Assembly: GCA_037441765.1 (NCBI GenBank) | Contig: JBBIRM010000022.1 | Coordinates: 1 to 28,573 of the forward strand | Direction: 5' to 3' | DNA: 28,573 nt | Source of the DNA: JBBIRM01 sp037441765 | Lineage (GTDB): Bacteria; Desulfobacterota; BSN033; UBA1163 | Part shown: one piece after another, positions 22,205 to 28,573 of the stretch | Position numbering within the stretch: position 1 is the stretch's first letter | Layout of the letters: every line of letters begins with the position of its first letter | Translations under genes and position numbers: made by a program | The notes under the pieces: generated by a model | What the model saw: only the letters and a program-made list of their open reading frames with translations | What the model was told of the DNA's origin: nothing | The model's database searches: none

Positions 22205-23666
22205 ACCAGTGCTTCAGGCGTTTCCATAAGGTTAATTTTTCAAAGACATAAAGCCCTTCTCTGACCCTTAAAAAAACCTCTTCTCCTATCCGCAGTTTTT
22301 TTGGAGAACGATAATCGGGATTGCAAGCCATTACCATCTCTCCATCTTTTCTTTTTACAAAGGCAAGGGCCAGGGGTGAAAGAAATCCCTGAGGTGGGGA
22401 GTGAAGGATGGTAAAGGTTTCGAGGGTTCCAATCCCTTCGGCAGGAGGCCTTTCAGAGGTCTTTTCTGAAATATTTACCTCTGGATTATATTCCAATTCC
22501 CACCCCCCCACTTTTACCCTTTTCCTGTCGCTTAGTTCAAGGATGGTGACAAAATTATTATTCCCCAATCCTCCTATGCTTTGGGCCAAACCAATCTCCG
22601 CCCGCTCCAGTTGCCTTTCCTTTACTGCCTCTCCCCTTAACTGGTAAACAATCTCCACAAGTTGAGCAAGACCAGAGGCTCCAACAGGATGTCCTCTCGA
22701 TTTCAATCCACCGGATGGATTGATCGGTAATTTCCCTCTAAGTTCGGTCAAACCTTCCTTCAAGGCCTTCCAGCCCCCTCCAGGGGGAAAGAAACCTAAG
22801 TCTTCTGTTCCAATGATCTCAAATGGGGTGAAGGCGTCGTGGACCTCTGCAAATTGAATCTCTGAAGGATTGACCTTTGCCATGCTGTAGGCCCTTCGGG
22901 CCGCCTCTTTGGTAGAATTGAAGGAGGTTAAAGAGAGGCGATGCCTGACCGCCATAGTATCTGTGGCATGGCCAATTCCTGAAACTATTATTGAAGTAGG
23001 TCTTGAAGTAAGCACAATAGCGGCGGACCCATCTGTAATTGGCGCACAATCATAAAGACGCAAAGGGTAGGAGACAATCTGACTCTTTAGATAGTCATCC
23101 TTTGTAATTCTTTTTTTAAATTGGGCCCTTGGATTGAGAAAACCATTTGAGTGGTTCTTGATTGCCACCCGGGCAAGGATATCTTCGAGCAAAGAGGGAG
23201 AAAGGCCATACTCCTTTGCATACCTTTGTGCAATCAGTGCTGCCAATGCAGGCATGGTCGCACCATATCTCCTTTCTGAGCGGTCAATCACCTCGGAAAG
23301 GATTCGTGTGACCTTAGGGGTGGGAAGATGGGTCATCTTCTCTCCAGCAAGGACCAGAACATCCCTCATGTGGCCTGAGGCAACTGCATAGAAGGCAATC
23401 TCCAGCGCTCCTGCTCCAGTTGAAGAAGCGGTTTCCACACGGGTGGAAGGAATGCCTGTTAGATGAAGAGTATTGGTCAAAAGGGCTGCAAAATTTGAAT
23501 CCCCAACAAATTCTTCCACATTCATCACTCCAATATAGATGGCATCTACTCTTTCCAACCCTGCATCTTTTAGAGCCATTTCCGCTGCCTCAGCCATCAT
23601 TTTATCAAGCGAGTCCTTTGATTTCCCAAAATTAGTCATCCCAACGCCAGAGATATATACTTCCAT
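22191..23666 (-). CDS. SCP-x-type thiolase homologue fused to a DUF35 OB-fold domain
   Basis: A 491-residue protein. Residues 1-378 are a thiolase of the SCP-x type, with conserved VHDAF (H276) and PSGGLKSRGHPVGASG (H326). The usual nucleophile Cys is replaced: the block reads ETASSTGAG, with S81 (codon TCT) where SACASG-type enzymes have Cys, and the C-terminal Cys motif is also missing (QSIGGLGNNN). Residues about 385-480 form a DUF35-like OB fold (GTLETFTILHSPPQGF, LALAFVKRKDG) without the Cys4 zinc ribbon such proteins often carry. Thiolase-like and DUF35 proteins form acyl-CoA complexes in archaea and the steroid-degrading Ltp2-ChsH2 aldolase, which lacks thiolase chemistry. An aldolase or acyl-transfer role is therefore plausible. 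AAGGA precedes the ATG by 8 bases. Confidence 0.85.
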   Translation of the reverse strand: MEVYISGVGMTNFGKSKDSLDKMMAEAAEMALKDAGLERVDAIYIGVMNVEEFVGDSNFAALLTNTLHLTGIPSTRVETASSTGAGALEIAFYAVASGHMRDVLVLAGEKMTHLPTPKVTRILSEVIDRSERRYGATMPALAALIAQRYAKEYGLSPSLLEDILARVAIKNHSNGFLNPRAQFKKRITKDDYLKSQIVSYPLRLYDCAPITDGSAAIVLTSRPTSIIVSGIGHATDTMAVRHRLSLTSFNSTKEAARRAYSMAKVNPSEIQFAEVHDAFTPFEIIGTEDLGFFPPGGGWKALKEGLTELRGKLPINPSGGLKSRGHPVGASGLAQLVEIVYQLRGEAVKERQLERAEIGLAQSIGGLGNNNFVTILELSDRKRVKVGGWELEYNPEVNISEKTSERPPAEGIGTLETFTILHSPPQGFLSPLALAFVKRKDGEMVMACNPDYRSPKKLRIGEEVFLRVREGLYVFEKLTLWKRLKHWFRRR

Positions 23667-23879
23667 TTAAACCATCCTTTTGAAAGGTATTCTTAAATGG
23701 TATTGAAACCCAATTGCCTTTCATAATATTACAATAAAACTGACCATTTCAAAAGGAGGGGACAGATAATCTAAAAAAGTGGAATTTATTAAAAGAGTGA
23801 ATTTTTAAGAGAAGGGTTCGTATCTAATATATTGAAATTACAGATGAATTTAAATTATAACCTTGTGAAAAAATTTTTT

Positions 23880-23908
23880 TTGACGTCCAGGTCTTAGGGT
23901 ATTATATT
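23880..23908 (+). promoter_or_regulatory. Strong sigma70-type promoter before the structured region
   Basis: TTGACG (23880-23885) and TATATT (23903-23908) have one mismatch each to consensus and a 17-base spacer. Initiation would be near 23915, five bases before the outermost inverted repeat begins, so the transcript would open with the structured segment. Confidence 0.7.
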
Positions 23909-23914
23909 AGATAG

Positions 23915-24096
23915 AACCAGAAGTTGTAAAAAAGCCTACCAGGGTATAGATTTAGGTAGGATTTTTTTCATAGACTTTTTTCTTCATTGATAAGTTTTTT
24001 AACGAGGAGATATCAATTCTCCTTTATCCGTGGAAAACTTATCAAGTGATTTTAAAATCCTCCTCTTTGACCAATTGGAAAAATTTTTACAACTTC
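23915..24096 (+). ncRNA. Candidate structured RNA or 5' leader of the metallopeptidase gene
   Basis: Three nested elements are directly visible. A perfect 13-bp outer helix joins GAAGTTGTAAAAA (23920-23932) and its complement (24084-24096). A perfect 12-bp helix joins 23987-23998 and 24034-24045, and inside it AGGAGA (24005-24010) pairs with TCTCCT (24018-24023) around a 7-base loop. A third stem, CCTACC (23935-23940) with GGTAGG (23955-23960), is followed by a 7-T run, like an early terminator; its right arm can also pair with AAAATCCT (24054-24061). The 182-nt span and rod-like shape recall 6S RNA, but I see no sequence motif proving it; a cis-acting attenuated leader is equally possible because a ribosome site and gene follow at once. 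Confidence 0.55.
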
Positions 24097-24125
24097 AGGG
24101 CTGAGATCATCGGAGGTTTAGGTTT

Positions 24126-25121
24126 ATGGATGAGATCCTTTATCAGAAATTTTTAATGACCAAAATTTCCGATTTGGAATTGAATGTTGAAGAGAGTATG
24201 GGTCCTCTTCTTAAAAGACTGAGGAAGGAGTTGAAGGCAAGAAAAATCCTTCTTTGGCCTGATTTCTATTTTGGAAATGAGTGGGGATGTGTCAATAAGA
24301 AGATCTCGATCAGCATTCCTTTTTATTTGGCCATGCCAGAATTAAAAGAGCTGGAGGGAGATCCCCCAACGAAGGAAGAGATCTTGAAGACCCTTCGTCA
24401 CGAAACAGGCCATGCGGTAAATTATGCCTACAAACTCTGGCAGAGGAAAGATTGGAAAGATATCTTTGGAGACTTCCATAAGAAGTATCGAGATGGATAT
24501 CTCTACCGCGTCAATCCTTGGTCAAAGAGTTATGTTCGTCACCTTCACTACTTAGGAGACCCCCACTATGCCCAAAAACATCCTGATGAGGATTGGGCAG
24601 AGACCTTTGCCATCTGGCTCGACCCGAGATCTCGTTGGAAGGTGAAATATAGAAACTGGCCAACTGCCTTAGAGAAACTCTCTTATGTTGATCACCTCAT
24701 GGAGGAGATTGCCGGAAAAGAACCCCTGAATTCAGATATAAAACGTGATGGGGCATATACCGAGATTGAGGAGACCGTTTCAGAGTGGTGGGGTCTGGAT
24801 GGAGAGATACTGGATCAGGAGCTTCAGGAATACCTCACAGATATGAACGAACTTTTTACAAAACCACAAAATGGTTGGAAAAATCTTCTGCCTGCATGGA
24901 AGTTAATTAGGAAATATGCAAGGTCACTCACCGAGCATGTCAGCCTCTGGATTTCAGGATCAAACAAACACTCCTTACGAAAAAGGCTTCGTCAGTGGGA
25001 GGCCATCTGTCGGAATGAGACATTGGGATATCTTCCGGAAGAGGAGGAAAAGAAGTTGATTGAGTTAACCACACTTCTGACCTACTATGTGGTAGATGGT
25101 GTTCATCACTTCCGAAGTTGA
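24126..25121 (+). CDS. Putative zinc metallopeptidase (Peptidase_Mx-like gluzincin)
   Basis: A 331-residue protein with no signal peptide. It carries the zinc motif HETGH (92-96) and, about 60 residues later, HPDEDWAETFAIWL (152-165), where E159 or E155 would be the third zinc ligand of a gluzincin. This pairing of HE-x-GH with a DWAETFA helix is typical of the uncharacterised putative zinc-binding metallopeptidase family. The C-terminal half is helical with no known domain. GGAGG lies 9 bases before the ATG, directly after the candidate structured RNA. Substrate is unknown. It converges with the LOG-family gene, ending six bases before it. Confidence 0.82.
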   Translation: MDEILYQKFLMTKISDLELNVEESMGPLLKRLRKELKARKILLWPDFYFGNEWGCVNKKISISIPFYLAMPELKELEGDPPTKEEILKTLRHETGHAVNYAYKLWQRKDWKDIFGDFHKKYRDGYLYRVNPWSKSYVRHLHYLGDPHYAQKHPDEDWAETFAIWLDPRSRWKVKYRNWPTALEKLSYVDHLMEEIAGKEPLNSDIKRDGAYTEIEETVSEWWGLDGEILDQELQEYLTDMNELFTKPQNGWKNLLPAWKLIRKYARSLTEHVSLWISGSNKHSLRKRLRQWEAICRNETLGYLPEEEEKKLIELTTLLTYYVVDGVHHFRS

Positions 25122-25127
25122 AGGTGT

Positions 25128-25781
25128 TTATATAATGACGGTCTTTTTGATCGCTTTGATGACCTCTCGTGGCTCATCAATCAGTTGAAGGATCTCAAAA
25201 TCGGATAGAGAGATTTTCCCCTCCTTGAGGACCACCTCCTTGATCCAGTCCAAAAAGCCCTTCCAATAATTTGAACCCACCAAGATCACAGGAAAGGGTT
25301 TGATCTTGTGGGTCTGAATGAGTGTGACAGATTCGAGGAGTTCATCCATAGTACCAAACCCACCAGGGAGGATGACATAGGCGACCGAATATTTGACAAA
25401 CATTACCTTCCGAACAAAGAAATACCGGAAACTCAGAGTGACATTGGTATAGGGATTTGGTTTCTGCTCAAGAGGAAGTTCTATATTTAGGCCAATCGAT
25501 TTTCCTCCCACACTGGAAGCCCCTTTATTGGCTGCCTCCATCAAACCAGGGCCCCCTCCTGTTATCACTGCAAAACCGTTTTCAGCCAGAAGCCTGCCGA
25601 TCTGTTCAGCTTTCTGATAGATTTCCTCATCGGGTTTGGCTCGTGTTGAACCAAAAATGCTTACAGCAGGTTGGTATTTAGCAAGGGTTTCGAACCCCTC
25701 AACGAATTCAGCCATGATTCGAAACATCCTCCAAGAGTCCTGGATCGTAATCTCATTGATGACATACTGTCTATTGCTCAT
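25128..25781 (-). CDS. LOG-family nucleotide phosphoribohydrolase
   Basis: A 217-residue Rossmann-fold protein with the family signature SIFGSTRAKPDE (41-52), GGGPGLMEAANKGA (75-88), R124-K125 and PGGFGTMDE (139-147). LOG proteins split a nucleotide 5'-monophosphate into base and ribose phosphate, and were long misnamed lysine decarboxylases. In plants the substrate is a cytokinin precursor; in bacteria the physiological nucleotide is usually unknown. AAGGA lies 7-8 bases upstream of the ATG. Length is normal for the type with an N-terminal extension (residues 1-38). Confidence 0.93.
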   Translation of the reverse strand: MSNRQYVINEITIQDSWRMFRIMAEFVEGFETLAKYQPAVSIFGSTRAKPDEEIYQKAEQIGRLLAENGFAVITGGGPGLMEAANKGASSVGGKSIGLNIELPLEQKPNPYTNVTLSFRYFFVRKVMFVKYSVAYVILPGGFGTMDELLESVTLIQTHKIKPFPVILVGSNYWKGFLDWIKEVVLKEGKISLSDFEILQLIDEPREVIKAIKKTVII

Positions 25782-25949
25782 GGTTCATCCTTTCGTTGTG
25801 ATTTGGGAATCGTTGTTCGTTACTTGAGAATAAATTTTATTGATAAATTAAGAATTTTATATTAGGAGAAAAGGAGGTTAAAGTCAACAGGCGACCCCAA
25901 AAAACGCTTAGCCCTATTCGAATAGCATTTGAGTTAAAGGATTCTAAGG

Positions 25950-27578
25950 ATGAGAGTTAAATTCTTAGGCGGAGTCCAAACCGTAACGGGTTCTGCGACC
26001 CTCTTGGAGAGTGGGACGATAAGGTGGCTGGTGGATTGTGGTATGTTTCAGGGGGGAAAAGAACTTGAAGAGAGAAACTGGATGGTCCAACCATACCATC
26101 CCCAAGACCTTTCCTTTATCCTGCTCACCCATGCCCATATTGATCACAGCGGACTCATACCTAAACTTGTGAAGGAAGGGTTTTCAGCTAAGGTGATATG
26201 CACTAAAGCAACTTTGGACCTCTGCGAGATCATGCTTAAAGATAATGCGCACATCCAAGAAATGGAGGCAGAGTGGAGGAGTCGGAAGAATAAAAGGTCT
26301 GGTCTAAATGAATCCGCTCCCCTTTACACTATGAGGGATGTCGAAAAGAGCCTTCGATTCTTTCATCCTATAGATTATGATGAGGTTTATAATCTGAACG
26401 ATGGGGTGAGGGTAAGGTTTCGAGATGCAGGTCATATTTTAGGCTCCGCTATCATTGAACTGTGGGTCAAAGAGAATGGTGAGGAGAAGAAACTTGTCTT
26501 CTCAGGCGATTTAGGAAATACGGACCAACCCCTTCTAAAAGACCCATCTCTGATCGATGAGGGGGATTTTTTATGGTTGGAATCGACATATGGAAATCGC
26601 CTTCATAAATCGCATGAGGAGACCGTTCAAGAATTGTCAACGATCATTAAGGAGGCGATCCACGAACAGGCAAAGGTCATCATCCCTGCCTTTGCGGTGG
26701 AGCGGACCCAAAACATTATCTTTACCATTGGTCAGTTGATCAAAAAGGGAACGATCCCTTCCATCCCAGTTTATATTGATAGTCCGCTTGCCATCTCTGC
26801 CACGGAGATTTTCAAGAGAAATCCAGAGTGTTTCGATCAGGAGACCAAGGCCCTCTTATGGGAGGGAGAGGACCCCTTGGATTTTCCTGAAATCATCTAC
26901 ACCCAGACCACCGAGGCCTCTAAATCCATTAATAATGATACGAGATCTGGAGTCATCGTCTCCGCAAGCGGGATGTGCGAAGCAGGAAGAATCCTGCACC
27001 ATTTGAAACATCATCTTTGGCGTGAGTCCTCGCATATTGTTTTTATCGGTTATCAAGCAGAAGGGACAATCGGCCGAAGAATTGTCGATGGAGCAAAGAT
27101 GGTTAAACTCTTTGGAGAGGAGATTGCTGTCAAGGCCCATATCCATACCCTTGGTGGCTTTTCTGCCCACGCAGACCAGAGGGGGCTTCTCGATTGGTTG
27201 TCCCATTTTAAAAACCCTAAACTGGAGGTCTTCATCAACCACGGGGAGGAAAAGATTTCTAAAGAGCTGGCTGAACGAATCGTCGAGCGATTTTCTTTCA
27301 AAACGATCCTACCACGATGGAAAGAGAAGAGATCACTTTTCGGGTATGAGAGAGAAGAGATGGAGAAGGTATTGCAGGAAGAAGAGAGAGAAGAGGGTGA
27401 GGCTCCCTGGAAAACTTTCCAAATCCTTTCTCATCAACTGGATCGAAACTATAAGAGGCTTCGTCGAAAATTAAGACATTTGAAATCAAAGGGGAGAGTA
27501 GTTCATGAGCCCCGTGCTTTAAGAAAATTGGAAGAAATAAACCAGAGGTTAGAAGAACTGGATTCAGAGATCGAATAG
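25950..27578 (+). CDS. Beta-CASP metallo-beta-lactamase-fold ribonuclease
   Basis: A 542-residue cytoplasmic protein. The metallo-beta-lactamase core has the zinc motif HAHIDH (61-66), a later DAGHILGSA histidine and FSGDLGN aspartate; the beta-CASP insertion with ESTYGNR and IIPAFAVERTQNI follows, then ASGMCEAGRI, GGFSAHADQ and VFINHGEE, the C-terminal metal-binding pieces. This is the YSH1/CPSF-like RNA-processing group. The last 75 residues or so are charged coiled helix (LRRKLRHLKSK, LEEINQRLEEL), an addition to the usual catalytic part. AAGGA lies 8 bases before the ATG. It is probably involved in RNA turnover. Confidence 0.95.
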   Translation: MRVKFLGGVQTVTGSATLLESGTIRWLVDCGMFQGGKELEERNWMVQPYHPQDLSFILLTHAHIDHSGLIPKLVKEGFSAKVICTKATLDLCEIMLKDNAHIQEMEAEWRSRKNKRSGLNESAPLYTMRDVEKSLRFFHPIDYDEVYNLNDGVRVRFRDAGHILGSAIIELWVKENGEEKKLVFSGDLGNTDQPLLKDPSLIDEGDFLWLESTYGNRLHKSHEETVQELSTIIKEAIHEQAKVIIPAFAVERTQNIIFTIGQLIKKGTIPSIPVYIDSPLAISATEIFKRNPECFDQETKALLWEGEDPLDFPEIIYTQTTEASKSINNDTRSGVIVSASGMCEAGRILHHLKHHLWRESSHIVFIGYQAEGTIGRRIVDGAKMVKLFGEEIAVKAHIHTLGGFSAHADQRGLLDWLSHFKNPKLEVFINHGEEKISKELAERIVERFSFKTILPRWKEKRSLFGYEREEMEKVLQEEEREEGEAPWKTFQILSHQLDRNYKRLRRKLRHLKSKGRVVHEPRALRKLEEINQRLEELDSEIE

Positions 27579-27646
27579 GAAGAAGAAGTTATATTGAGGT
27601 GAAATCCACTCAATCAACCCAAATTGGTAGAAGGTTCCCTGTCTTT

Positions 27647-28123
27647 TTAGATCTTGATGATCTCACCCTCGATCTTTTCCCCAATATTTAAAATTCCAAT
27701 AGTACCATGACTAAGAAAAGAACGAGTTGGCGAACCAGGATTGAAGAAATAAACCTCTTTGACACGATGATTGGCAGGTGTATGAGAATGACCGTAGATG
27801 ATGAGATCGACCTTATCAAAGGCCTCCCTCACCCTTGACTCCAGCCCAAAAGGGGGACCCCCACCATGGATCAGCCCAATCCGAAATCCTCCGAGTTGAA
27901 AGACCCTTTTTTGTGGAAAGGCCTCTCGAATTTCAGGTGGATCCATATTCCCACAGACAGCGATCAACTCTTTCAGGCCAGAAAGATACTCTGCAATGCG
28001 GAAATCAGTAAAGTCACCTGCATGAACGATCTGATCCACTTTTTTAAAGTGGTTTTCAATAATTTTTCTAAATTCAGAATTGGGCTCTCTTAAGTGGGTA
28101 TCTGAAATAACGCCTATCTTCAT
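27647..28123 (-). CDS. YfcE/MJ0936-type metallophosphoesterase
   Basis: A 158-residue calcineurin-like phosphodiesterase with the full metal set: D8 and H10 (SDTH), D37 (HAGDFTD), N59 (CGNMD), H86 (IHGG), H112 and H114 (YGHSH). Family members cleave phosphodiesters in vitro; physiological substrates are unclear. A ribosome site (GGAGGATCGGAGG) precedes the ATG. It faces the beta-CASP nuclease gene tail to tail with a 68-base gap. A weak stem (ATTGAG/CTCAAT near 27593-27614) lies in that gap. Confidence 0.95.
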   Translation of the reverse strand: MKIGVISDTHLREPNSEFRKIIENHFKKVDQIVHAGDFTDFRIAEYLSGLKELIAVCGNMDPPEIREAFPQKRVFQLGGFRIGLIHGGGPPFGLESRVREAFDKVDLIIYGHSHTPANHRVKEVYFFNPGSPTRSFLSHGTIGILNIGEKIEGEIIKI

Positions 28124-28300
28124 CCTCCGATCCTCCCCGGCATTTACAGTGACAAATTTATGTTAGGGTAAAATAAAAGTTATGTCAATTGAGCAATAGG
28201 AGATCTCTGAAAAATTATTTAAAATGAGTTTTATAGACTGGGGAGGTGGGGTTTGTACTTTCATCTCCTTTTTTTATTTGATTTGGGTTATAATTTATTT
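28124..28300. other. Intergenic region with possible -10 element
   Basis: AT-rich DNA between divergent genes. TATAAT at 28289-28294 lies only 6 bases before the GTG at 28301, and no good -35 is seen. GGGAGGT at 28241-28247 is a strong ribosome-binding motif 5 bases before an in-frame TTG at 28253. Confidence 0.4.
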
Positions 28301-28573
28301 GTGAATATTGGTAAGAAAAAGAAAGCACTGGTTCATATCGCCAAAGAAGACCTTCAGTTAAGTGATGAGTCCTATCGCCAGATTCTCAAGGCGGTTGCAG
28401 GGGTAGAAAGTTCAACAGAGTTGACCCGGGAGGGTTTCAAAAAGGTGATGAAACGTTTTGAGGAGATGGGGTTTAAAGGCCTTCTACCTCACCCTTACCA
28501 TCCAACCTCCAAATCAAGGCTTATCCCTGCTGGAAGTTCCAAAGGTCAGGAATCGATCACCTCCGGTCAGCAG
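28301..28573 (+). CDS. GemA (Mu gp16, DUF1018)-like protein, cut by right edge
   Basis: The frame is open for 91 codons to the window end. The start MNIGKKKKALVHIAKEDLQLSDESYRQIL, then VAGVESSTELT and FKKVMKRFEEMGFKG, matches the GemA regulatory protein of Mu-like phages (DUF1018), whose members start with the same IH-x-AK-x-x-L-x-L-x-D-x-x-YR-x-IL pattern. In phage Mu, GemA modulates host gene expression and supercoiling. No other phage gene is visible on this side, so it is either the edge of a prophage or a domesticated copy. The start is either this GTG, with a -10-like TATAAT so close that the message would be leaderless, or a TTG at 28253 with a strong ribosome site; the family alignment favours the GTG. 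Confidence 0.8.
   Translation, partial: MNIGKKKKALVHIAKEDLQLSDESYRQILKAVAGVESSTELTREGFKKVMKRFEEMGFKGLLPHPYHPTSKSRLIPAGSSKGQESITSGQQ

Larger units (their letters stand above)
23667..24125. other. 459-base intergenic region with promoter and structured leader
   Basis: No gene lies between the divergent thiolase-like and metallopeptidase genes. The left 210 bases are AT-rich with no clear signal; the right half holds a good sigma70 promoter and a dense set of inverted repeats, annotated separately. Confidence 0.7.

Noticed and set aside
27590..27615. ATTGAG/CTCAAT stem between the beta-CASP nuclease and phosphodiesterase genes as a terminator
   Set aside because: The stem needs a bulge and no T-run follows closely on either strand.
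1..28573. CRISPR arrays, rRNA or tRNA genes
   Set aside because: No regularly spaced repeats were noticed, and no tRNA cloverleaf or rRNA signature was recognised by eye. A tRNAscan-SE run could still reveal a gene I missed.

Overview
The window looks like a chromosomal segment from an anaerobic, moderately AT-rich Gram-negative bacterium, most like the Desulfobacterota (former Deltaproteobacteria). Clues are an outer-membrane RlpA lipoprotein, a Tat-exported molybdopterin respiratory complex of the polysulfide/thiosulfate-reductase type, many PAS kinases and sigma54 regulators, and IS256 and Mu-GemA relatives. This placement is inference from gene content; no rRNA, tRNA or CRISPR array was seen.

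Left part (1-6176). The 5' part of an IS256-family transposase, entering from the left edge, abuts the 3' end of an rlpA-like gene. A small membrane-protein gene follows, with a consensus sigma70 promoter and near-identical 14-bp inverted repeats flanking it. Then come, on the minus strand, an exported nicotinamidase, a glutamate-1-semialdehyde-aminomutase-like class III aminotransferase, a D-glutamate-cyclase-like (DUF4392) protein and endonuclease III.

Signalling island (6177-16870). A sigma54-type (-24/-12) promoter precedes a tight five-gene operon: a small excisionase-type HTH protein, a HEAT-repeat protein, an HD-GYP protein that seems to share an N-terminal module with it, a six-TM PAS histidine kinase and a single-domain response regulator. 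A convergent gene for a secreted protein with a possible papain-like Cys/His pair separates it from a receiver-PAS-kinase/NtrC-type activator pair. A second sigma54-type promoter, with the same TGGTAT -24 block, precedes a receiver that has lost its phosphoacceptor Asp, followed by a periplasmic rhodanese. The simplest model is that the NtrC-type protein drives both promoters; that is inference.

Respiratory operon (17473-22204). This encodes a Tat-exported molybdenum catalytic subunit, a four-cluster ferredoxin, a TorD-like chaperone, a small lipoprotein and an NrfD/PsrC membrane subunit. With the rhodanese just upstream, it suggests periplasmic sulfur (polysulfide/thiosulfate) metabolism, with signalling and respiration placed side by side.

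Right part (22191-28573). A minus-strand SCP-x-type thiolase homologue, with Ser at the nucleophile position, is fused to a DUF35 OB-fold domain. A strong sigma70 promoter then precedes a roughly 180-nt region with long nested inverted repeats (a candidate structured RNA or leader) and a gluzincin-like metallopeptidase gene. LOG-family, beta-CASP metallo-beta-lactamase and YfcE-like phosphodiesterase genes follow, and a GemA/DUF1018-like gene is cut by the right edge. The structured RNA region and the sigma54 signalling/sulfur module are the most interesting parts.
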